Assembly: GCF_042944905.1 (NCBI RefSeq)
Contig: NZ_CP168496.1
Coordinates: 124,001-188,000 of the forward strand
Length of the DNA: 64,000 nt
From: Psychrobacillus sp042944905
GTDB taxonomy: Bacteria > Bacillota > Bacilli > Bacillales_A > Planococcaceae
Direction of reading: 5' to 3'
Part shown: one piece after another, positions 58,844 to 64,000 of the stretch
Numbering within the stretch: position 1 is the stretch's first letter
How the letters are laid out: each line of letters starts with the position of its first letter
Position numbers and translations under genes: made by a program
The notes under the pieces: model-generated
Database searches by the model: none
The model's input: only the letters and a program-made list of their open reading frames with translations
What the model was told of the DNA's origin: nothing

Positions 58844-59932
58844 GTGGCAAATAAGCGATGGTTTCAAGTAGGTGTAGCAGTACTGCTTACTTTGGTAATA
58901 ATTTTTATGTTTATGGAAGTTAAAACTATTTTTTCCCCATTAGTTATTATTGGACAAACAATATTTATGCCTTTATTAATAGGGGGAGTCTTATTTTATT
59001 TAGCAAGACCATTACAAAAATGGTTAGAGTCAATGAAGTTTCCGAGATGGGCAAGTATTATTTCTATTTTCATTGCTATTGGTCTAATCGGTTGGGGATT
59101 TTATGCACTTGTAGGTCCTCCTCTTACAAAACAAGTGAACTCACTAGTGGAAAATACACCGGAAATTGTGAAAGAAATAGGGGACTTTACAAAATACACT
59201 ATTTCTCAAAGAGATAGGCTTACGGATCTTCCCGAGCCGATACAAAATACGATAAAAGAAGCAACCGGAAAAATTGATACGATTGCAGCAGTAGCAGGTT
59301 CTCTACTTGTGAAATTTGTACAAAGTGTGTTCCAAGGACTATTCTTACTTGTTCTTGTGCCGTTTTTCCTAGTGTATATGCTGAAGGATCATGAAAAATT
59401 TGCACCTTTTGTCGCTAATTTTTTTAAAGGTGATAAGAAAACCTGGATTCGAAAAACATTATCGGATGTTGACGATACATTGCGTTCGTATATTCAAGGT
59501 CAGTTATTTGTCAGCTTTTTAGTAGGAGTAATGCTGTTTATTGGATATTTTGCGATCGGGCTTAAATATGCACTATTGCTTGCATTATTTGGAATGATGA
59601 TGAATGTAGTCCCATTTTTAGGACCTTATATTGCACTTGTTCCGGCCTTGATCATTGCATTACTTCAAGAGCCCAAAATGGCCATTTATGTTGCAATTGT
59701 TATGCTAGTATCGCAACAAATTGAAAGTAACTTTATCACTCCAAATGTGATGGGGAAATCATTAGATATCCATCCACTAACCGTTATTACGATTATTTTA
59801 GCAGCAGGCAATATCGCAGGATTATGGGGAATTATTTTAGGTGTTCCAACTTATGCAGTAGTCAAATCGATCTTAAAAAATATTTACGTTCATAGAGAAG
59901 GAATAAAAGATGCTGCCACAGAATCCATATAG
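58844..59932 (+). CDS. AI-2E family transporter (YtvI/PerM-like)
   Basis: The 362-residue membrane protein has about seven to eight helices. Its features are the N-terminal pair of helices, a cytoplasmic segment (RDRLTDLPEPIQNTIKEATG), the PFFLVYMLKDHEKF signature and the C-terminal SLDIHPLTVITIILAAGNIAGLWGI. The family includes AI-2 exporters and sodium/proton-linked permeases, so the substrate is undefined. GTG 58844 is the start in this frame; the nearest GGAGG lies 13 bases away, which is long. The next gene begins 12 bases later. Confidence 0.85.
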   Translation: MANKRWFQVGVAVLLTLVIIFMFMEVKTIFSPLVIIGQTIFMPLLIGGVLFYLARPLQKWLESMKFPRWASIISIFIAIGLIGWGFYALVGPPLTKQVNSLVENTPEIVKEIGDFTKYTISQRDRLTDLPEPIQNTIKEATGKIDTIAAVAGSLLVKFVQSVFQGLFLLVLVPFFLVYMLKDHEKFAPFVANFFKGDKKTWIRKTLSDVDDTLRSYIQGQLFVSFLVGVMLFIGYFAIGLKYALLLALFGMMMNVVPFLGPYIALVPALIIALLQEPKMAIYVAIVMLVSQQIESNFITPNVMGKSLDIHPLTVITIILAAGNIAGLWGIILGVPTYAVVKSILKNIYVHREGIKDAATESI

Positions 59933-59944
59933 GTAGGTGATTTC

Positions 59945-60397
59945 ATGACGTTTAAATCCAAGAGAGATCGGACTTTTATCATCCTAATCATGGTAGCTAG
60001 TGTTCTAATTGCATTGGCAACCCTTTTGCCGATAGTAATTGAATTATTTTTTATGGAAGCACCTGATATGATAGCCGTTTGGATAACGCTTGTACTTTTT
60101 CTACTGTGTGAAGGATTTATTTTATGGGTTTCCTTAGATATTGAATATACTTTTAAAGAAAATTATTTATTTGTCCGTGGTGGACTGTTCCGAAGTAAAA
60201 TCCCGTTTGAGGACATAATGAAAGTGAATCCAACATCGAATATTCTCGTTGGATACCGGGTTCTATCCTCAACAGATGCTCTAGAGATTCATTATAAAAA
60301 TGCGATCATGGGAAGTGTAATTATCTCACCTGAAAATCGAGAAGAATTTTTGAAGATTTTATTAGAAAAGGCCCCACATATTCATATTGTGAAATGA
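59945..60397 (+). CDS. PH-domain membrane protein (YyaB-like, DUF1200/bPH)
   Basis: The 150-residue protein has two N-terminal membrane helices (about 10-35 and 42-62) and a C-terminal bacterial PH domain (YTFKENYLFVRGGLFRSKIPFEDIMKV, then SPENREEFLKIL). This matches the YyaB type. The function is unknown. It overlaps the next gene region by its stop and appears coupled to the AI-2E permease upstream. Confidence 0.8.
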   Translation: MTFKSKRDRTFIILIMVASVLIALATLLPIVIELFFMEAPDMIAVWITLVLFLLCEGFILWVSLDIEYTFKENYLFVRGGLFRSKIPFEDIMKVNPTSNILVGYRVLSSTDALEIHYKNAIMGSVIISPENREEFLKILLEKAPHIHIVK

Positions 60398-60408
60398 GGT
60401 TAAGGCTA

Positions 60409-60795
60409 ATGAATAATGACAATTTCAATCGACCAAGTAATGATTTAATCGGAGACATATTAAAGAGTTATGAAAAGACTGGTGGCATGAGTAATTTAAA
60501 GGGTCAAGGTAAGCCACTGCCAGATGAATATTTTTCGGGAGATGTATTTCAACACTTTCAAAAAATCGCAAAGGATGCAGGATTTAAGCCACATTGGTTA
60601 AAATTGCAGCATGAGATTCGAGATGAATTAAAGGACATTGCTGAGAAATACGCAAGCGGTCAAAAAAACGAGTTGCAATTCCGAGTAACGAAAGTAAATG
60701 AAAAGATTATTGCATACAATAAAACCTGTCCACCTCCAATGCAAAAAGGAACGGTCAGATTAGAATCAATCGAAGCAGCAAGTAATAGGTGGTAA
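60409..60795 (+). CDS. DUF1992 (DnaJ-homologue C28-like) protein
   Basis: The 128 residues match the DUF1992 pattern: RPSNDLIGDILKSYEKTGGM, SNLKGQGKPLPDEYF, and KIAKDAGFKPHWLKLQHEIRDE. The domain occurs in vertebrate DNAJC28 without the J domain; its bacterial role is unknown. I chose the ATG at 60409, about nine bases after GAGG, over an in-frame ATG at 60394. It belongs to the same run as the PH-domain protein. Confidence 0.85.
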   Translation: MNNDNFNRPSNDLIGDILKSYEKTGGMSNLKGQGKPLPDEYFSGDVFQHFQKIAKDAGFKPHWLKLQHEIRDELKDIAEKYASGQKNELQFRVTKVNEKIIAYNKTCPPPMQKGTVRLESIEAASNRW

Positions 60796-60802
60796 AAAAT
60801 AT

Positions 60803-60838
60803 AAACAGTGTCTCTTTTCGTAGAGGCACTGTTTTTTA
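60803..60838 (+). terminator. Terminator after the DUF1992 gene
   Basis: AAACAGTGTCTC and GAGGCACTGTTT form a stem with one mismatch, followed by T5. Confidence 0.85.
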
Positions 60839-60876
60839 TATTGACGAGATGTTATCTATTAATTTAAGATACAATT

Positions 60877-60907
60877 GAGTTAACTAGTTATTATTATGTG
60901 TTTACTT
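60877..60907. promoter_or_regulatory. BirA operator of the second bioY
   Basis: GAGTTAACT (60877-60885), 14 bases, GTTTACTT (60900-60907) has the same layout as the operator before the bioY-ECF operon. It lies about 23 bases before the ATG of bioY2, and the presumed -10 (TATTAT at 60889-60894) lies inside it. Confidence 0.72.
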
Positions 60908-60929
60908 AATTAACTTAGGGGGAAATAGA

Positions 60930-61469
60930 ATGAGAAATGAACGATTGAAAATGATGATTGTAGCTGCTCTATTCGCTGCAATTATTGCGGTTGCAGCGCA
61001 GATTATGATTAATATACCACCAGTACCGTTTACGTTAATGACGATTGCAGTCATGCTAACAGCAACTATTCTTGGGAAAAAATTTGGAACAATAGCAGTG
61101 ACTATCTATGTATTGATGGGTGTAGTTGGTATACCTGTTTTTGCAGGAATGACGAGTGGATTAGGAATTATTATAGGCCCAACCGGTGGATATCTCATAG
61201 CCATTATACCTGCCGCTTTATTTATAGGTTGGTATCTTGAAAAACTTGGATATACAAAAGTACAAGCAATTATTGCGAATATAATTGCAGTTTTTATAAT
61301 ATTAATTATTGGAACAATTTGGTTGAAATTTGTAGCAGCACTTCCATGGGATGGGGCTTTTAAAGGAGGTATGCTCCCATTTATCTTGCCAGATCTTGCA
61401 AAAGCGATCGTTGCCGCATTGTTAGCAGTTATCATTAGAACTCGTTTAGTCACTGCAAAATTATTATAA
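60930..61469 (+). CDS. bioY2: Biotin transporter substrate-binding subunit BioY (copy 2)
   Basis: The 179-residue S-component has six helices, with VPFTLMTIAVMLTATILG, FAGMTSGLGIIIGPTGGYLI and the C-terminal LPDLAKAIVAALLAV. There is no ECF gene next to it, so it would use a shared or the 48-kb energising module. It is like B. subtilis YuiG. AGGGGGA precedes the ATG. Confidence 0.92.
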   Translation: MRNERLKMMIVAALFAAIIAVAAQIMINIPPVPFTLMTIAVMLTATILGKKFGTIAVTIYVLMGVVGIPVFAGMTSGLGIIIGPTGGYLIAIIPAALFIGWYLEKLGYTKVQAIIANIIAVFIILIIGTIWLKFVAALPWDGAFKGGMLPFILPDLAKAIVAALLAVIIRTRLVTAKLL

Positions 61470-61504
61470 AAAACAAGCTCCGAGTTGTTCGGAGCTTGTT
61501 TCTT
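61470..61504 (+). terminator. Terminator of bioY2
   Basis: A 12-bp perfect stem (61472-61483 with 61489-61500) with a 5-base loop and T-rich tail. Confidence 0.88.
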
Positions 61505-61508
61505 GTTA

Positions 61509-61718
61509 TTAGGGGTATCGTTCTTCACTTAAAGAACGACTTTTGGTGTGGTGGTGGTAGTTTTCGTCTTGCACTTTCATATTGAGTTCTTCCACTTGAA
61601 TGGCATCTACGGTTTGCATATCTTCATGCATATCGAATAGACTTTCTTTGGTAGTTCGTACACCATCTGGATTGTCCAGAAATGGACCTTTAGCATCCTT
61701 ACGAACTTTATTATTCAT
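61509..61718 (-). CDS. Small hydrophilic protein, function unknown
   Basis: The 69-residue polar protein starts VRKDAKGPFLDNPDGVRTTKES and ends with a His-rich stretch (NYHHHTKSRSLSEE). It has no membrane segment. It overlaps the end of the DUF3243 gene by 8 bases and follows it in the same direction, so it is probably co-translated. Spore-associated small proteins can look like this, but no family is recognised. The ribosome site is weak. Confidence 0.6.
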   Translation of the reverse strand: MNNKVRKDAKGPFLDNPDGVRTTKESLFDMHEDMQTVDAIQVEELNMKVQDENYHHHTKSRSLSEERYP

Positions 61719-62022
61719 TCTTAACCATGTTTAAGAGCATATGGCTAAGTGCATGTTGTTGCTCTTTGTCTCCATTTTTCCATAACTCTTGCAGAAGATA
61801 TTGTTCACGATTTCGTGGTTCTTCATGCTTCGCTAAATAGCCAGCCACTTTTTCTGTTGCTTTTGCTAATACCTCTTCACTTAAGCCCATTTTTTCTCCA
61901 GCAGCTACCTTGCCTGCCAAATAGGACTTAAAAGAAGAAAAGTTTTTTAAGATTTCTTCTTTTTCTTCTGTACCGATACTATTTAACTTATTCTCAACGC
62001 GTTCCTCTATTTTGTTTCCCAA
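61711..62022 (-). CDS. DUF3243 family protein (YmfJ-like)
   Basis: The 103-residue helical protein matches DUF3243: IEERVENKLNSIGTEEKEEI, FKSYLAGKVAAGEKMGLSEEV, then KVAGYLAKHEEPRNREQ. Its function is unknown; members occur across spore-formers. The start is TTG 62022 with AAAGGAGTGAGGA upstream. It is followed by the small hydrophilic gene. Confidence 0.85.
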   Translation of the reverse strand: MGNKIEERVENKLNSIGTEEKEEILKNFSSFKSYLAGKVAAGEKMGLSEEVLAKATEKVAGYLAKHEEPRNREQYLLQELWKNGDKEQQHALSHMLLNMVKNE

Positions 62023-62102
62023 GCTTCCTCACTCCTTTAAAATTAGACTCTTATTAGCTATTCCCAAAGGATGATTAAACATGCATGAAAAAAAATTTAA
62101 AG

Positions 62103-62789
62103 TTAGTTTGGACAGAATCCACATTTTTGTAGTCCAGGAATGTCTTTTGAAAAACAGCATGTTGTTCGGACCGGGGTGTTTATTAGTTGTGCGGGATTTT
62201 TTCCTTTTAAATAATTTGATAAAGACGATTTTGTCGTAAATTTTTTCCACATCTCGTCATCTTGAAGTAGTTTCCAATCTATTTTAGCTTGCTCAGCAAT
62301 TACTGGATTATCTAAAAAAACGTAGTAATGCCAAAACAAATAACCAAACACATTTTCCCAAAGTGTCAAAGGGGAGATGCTGCATTGTGCTCGAAGTTGT
62401 TGGATGATTGGATAGCATTGATGCTCCCAAACAAGTTGAATATCTTCTGCTCGATGTTCTTTTACATCTCGAAAGTATTCTGCCGGTATATACGTGCTAA
62501 TTGTCTTGTTGTTATACTCGGTTGTTACAAAAAATTGTAATGATTCAAGTGGTCCATCCCAAATTTCATCATACATAGTCATCATATAAAACTGCATGGA
62601 GATGAACATTCCAACTCTTCGCATAAAAAAGGATGCAGCAATTGGATCATTCGGTGCCTGGGAAATTAGCTTAATCATCGGAAGTGCATTATCCACGTTT
62701 TTTGCATGAAAAATGGGTATTCCAGTTGTTTCCAAATATACACTGTAATTATTAAGTTGTCGGATTTGATCGTTCGTTAAAGTTGTCAT
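62103..62789 (-). CDS. FhuF-like ferric siderophore reductase (2Fe-2S)
   Basis: The 228-residue protein ends in the FhuF-type cysteine cluster: CCFSKDIPGLQKCGFCPN has the C-C-x10-C-x2-C spacing that binds a 2Fe-2S centre. It probably reduces iron in imported siderophores. The ATG at 62789 lies directly after a -10-like TATACT (62801-62796), which would make the mRNA leaderless. A Fur box lies about 45 bases upstream. Expression should rise when iron is scarce. Confidence 0.85.
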   Translation of the reverse strand: MTTLTNDQIRQLNNYSVYLETTGIPIFHAKNVDNALPMIKLISQAPNDPIAASFFMRRVGMFISMQFYMMTMYDEIWDGPLESLQFFVTTEYNNKTISTYIPAEYFRDVKEHRAEDIQLVWEHQCYPIIQQLRAQCSISPLTLWENVFGYLFWHYYVFLDNPVIAEQAKIDWKLLQDDEMWKKFTTKSSLSNYLKGKNPAQLINTPVRTTCCFSKDIPGLQKCGFCPN

Positions 62790-62820
62790 ATAAATAGTAT
62801 ACAATTTTTTTAGAAATAAG

Positions 62821-62849
62821 TTGACATTTTAAATGAAAATGATTATCAT
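62821..62849 (+). promoter_or_regulatory. Promoter of the Fur-controlled sRNA
   Basis: TTGACA (62821-62826), a 17-bp spacer and TATCAT (62844-62849). The Fur box covers the -10 half. No coding gene begins within 330 bases downstream. Confidence 0.72.
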
Positions 62850-62853
62850 TACC
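62835..62853. promoter_or_regulatory. Fur box
   Basis: GAAAATGATTATCATTACC matches the 19-base Fur consensus at 17 positions. It lies between the FhuF-like gene and the sRNA and overlaps the sRNA -10. Confidence 0.88.
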
Positions 62854-62856
62854 ATA

Positions 62857-62999
62857 TAGAAACTTACTCTTAATGTGAGAAGGTTCTTAACAGCGACTTT
62901 TCTCCAAATTGTAGCTGATTAATCGCACACTTAACCCCCTCAACGTTGAGTTAGTGCATTCATGTATATCGGTAGCCAAAAATGGTTGCCGATTTTTTT
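62857..62999 (+). ncRNA. Candidate Fur-regulated small RNA (FsrA-like)
   Basis: A Fur-boxed promoter points into a gene-free stretch that ends in a strong terminator: an 11-bp stem (62968-62978 with 62983-62993), AAAA loop and T7. Between them is the C-rich stretch CCCCCTC (62935-62941), able to pair with Shine-Dalgarno sequences, as in B. subtilis FsrA, the iron-sparing sRNA. The expected length is about 140 nt. There is no open frame of note. The family assignment is by architecture, not sequence alignment. Confidence 0.65.
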
Positions 63000-63024
63000 G
63001 TGAGGATTAATAATTTGATTGTTT

Positions 63025-63066
63025 TGTGCAATTCTTCACTAATTCTGTGCAACCTTTCACTAAATT
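63025..63066 (+). repeat. Two 21-bp direct repeats upstream of the malic enzyme promoter
   Basis: TGTGCAATTCTTCACTAATTC (one 21-base unit) is followed directly by a second unit TGTGCAACCTTTCACTAAATT with about 76% identity. The 21-base period matches the other repeat loci. The repeats end at the -35 box and might bind a regulator. Confidence 0.6.
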
Positions 63067-63093
63067 GACTTTAAAAATTTTAGTGCCTATAAT
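63065..63093 (+). promoter_or_regulatory. Promoter of the malic enzyme gene
   Basis: TTGACT (63065-63070), a 17-bp spacer and TATAAT (63088-63093) make a strong sigma-A promoter. The leader to the ATG is about 90 bases and holds a small stem at GTAGGTA/TACCTA. Confidence 0.8.
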
Positions 63094-63187
63094 CTTGAGA
63101 ATATACAGCTGGGTAGGTATGGAGTACCTAACTTTGCTTATAGTAGAGATAGAGGCTACTAAAAATAGAAGGAGGAGAAGTGAGAAA

Positions 63188-64000
63188 ATGGATTTAAAGA
63201 CACAAGCATTAAATATGCATCGGAGTTATAAAGGGAAAATGGAGATGATTTCAAAGGTTCCTATAGAGAGTATGGTGGATTTAAGTTTAGCTTATTCTCC
63301 TGGAGTGGCAGAACCTTGTTTGGAAATAAAAAATAATCCTTCTACCATTTATGACTATACGATGAAGGGTAATCTGGTAGGAGTTGTGACTGATGGGACA
63401 GCTGTTTTAGGATTGGGTGATATCGGCCCAAAAGCAGCTTTACCAGTAATGGAAGGAAAGGCAATTTTATTAAAAAGATTTGCGAATGTCGACGCTTTTC
63501 CAATTTGTCTAGATACAAAGGATATAGATGAGATTGTGCAAATTGTAAAAGCATTAAGCCCGACATTTGGAGCGATAAATTTAGAAGATATTTCAGCTCC
63601 TCGATGCTTTGAAATTGAAGACCGTCTTCGTCAAGAACTAGATATACCGGTATTTCATGATGATCAGCATGGAACAGCTATTGTAGTTGGGGCAGGACTC
63701 CAAAATGCAGTAAAAATTGTTCGGAAAGAGATTCCTTCATTGAAAGTAGTGATTAATGGTGCTGGAGCAGCGGGAATGGCTATTTTAAGAGTTCTTCAAC
63801 AACTTGGGTATCAGCATATTATTATGTGTGATTCGACCGGCATTATTTACGAGGGTCGAAAAGAAGGTATGAACCCAATTAAAGAAGCTATTGCGAGTAC
63901 TACGAATCCACTTGGTTTAAAAGGATCATTAAAAGATGCAATGGATGAAGCAGATGTATTTATCGGTGTTTCTGTAGCTAATCTTTTAACGAGAGAAATG
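63188..64000 (+). CDS. NAD(P)-dependent malic enzyme, 5' part (runs off the window)
   Basis: Malic enzyme converts malate to pyruvate and CO2. The 271 codons present start MDLKTQALNMHRSYKGKMEM. They show the substrate region LAYSPGVAEPCLEIKNN, GNLVGVVTDGTAVLGLGDIG, the metal ligands in NLEDISAPRCFEIE, FHDDQHGTAI and the NAD-binding VINGAGAAGMAILRVL. This is the short (about 410-residue) bacterial type, like B. subtilis YtsJ/MalS family. The frame is open at the right edge. GGAGG lies 12 bases before the ATG. Confidence 0.93.
   Translation, partial: MDLKTQALNMHRSYKGKMEMISKVPIESMVDLSLAYSPGVAEPCLEIKNNPSTIYDYTMKGNLVGVVTDGTAVLGLGDIGPKAALPVMEGKAILLKRFANVDAFPICLDTKDIDEIVQIVKALSPTFGAINLEDISAPRCFEIEDRLRQELDIPVFHDDQHGTAIVVGAGLQNAVKIVRKEIPSLKVVINGAGAAGMAILRVLQQLGYQHIIMCDSTGIIYEGRKEGMNPIKEAIASTTNPLGLKGSLKDAMDEADVFIGVSVANLLTREM

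Noticed and set aside
1..64000. tRNA, rRNA, replication origin
   Set aside because: No cloverleaf ends, rRNA segments or DnaA-box clusters were recognised by eye; a covariance scan would be decisive.

Overview
The window looks like the chromosome of a low-GC, spore-forming Bacillales bacterium, probably of the Psychrobacillus/Lysinibacillus/Planococcaceae type. The reasons are AT-rich codon use, strong AGGAGG-type ribosome binding sites with many GTG/TTG starts, the Bacillus-type nadBCA // nifS-nadR(niaR) arrangement, an exosporium-type protein, and YwbE-, YkvS-, YkkCD- and YwbD-like genes. It is mostly ordinary chromosome, with one active-looking IS3-type insertion and several small repeat families.

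Layout. 0-3 kb: NitT/TauT-type ABC importer. 3-10 kb: UPF0178 protein, GDPD lipoprotein, trhO, GNAT, dsdA, a YtrA-type regulator with a DUF1648 membrane protein, YbjQ protein, ppiB. 10.9-15.8 kb: three-gene multi-step phosphorelay (hybrid kinase, single-domain receiver, HPt-REC-GGDEF-REC). 16-21 kb: FCD-type GntR regulator, M20 hydrolase, YfcC transporter, M20 hydrolase. 21-27.4 kb: M20 hydrolase, NhaC antiporter, unusual wHTH regulator, enolase-superfamily racemase and GNAT, which resembles the N-succinyl amino-acid D-to-L conversion route. 27.6-33 kb: NAD biosynthesis genes and their niacin-responsive repressor. 33-34.2 kb: a gene-free stretch of decayed repeats with a 147-bp MITE. 34.2-39 kb: BclA-C-like spore protein, guanidine-I riboswitch with ykkCD, and a membrane-protein gene cleanly split by an IS3-family element. 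39-43 kb: MerR/MFS pair, SDR, squalene/phytoene-synthase-like protein.

43.5-51.2 kb is the most distinctive locus. It is one run of close or overlapping genes under a BirA-type operator: bioY, acyl-CoA ligase, thiolase-like protein, two MaoC-fold dehydratase subunits, SDR, ecfA1, ecfA2, ecfT and a CHY zinc-finger protein. It couples a dedicated biotin ECF transporter to an acyl-CoA pathway that may supply or recycle a pimeloyl-type biotin precursor. A second bioY at 60.9 kb has an operator of the same architecture.

51-64 kb: AlbA/Schlafen-type ATP-binding regulator, RlmI-like methyltransferase, recQ, ykvS-like gene, dbpA, Nudix, AI-2E-family permease, DUF1992, bioY2, DUF3243, a Fur-boxed FhuF-like reductase diverging from a probable Fur-controlled small RNA (FsrA-like), and the start of a malic enzyme gene that runs off the window. 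A family of degenerate 21-bp-period tandem repeats sits in at least four intergenic gaps. I saw no tRNA, rRNA, CRISPR array or replication origin.
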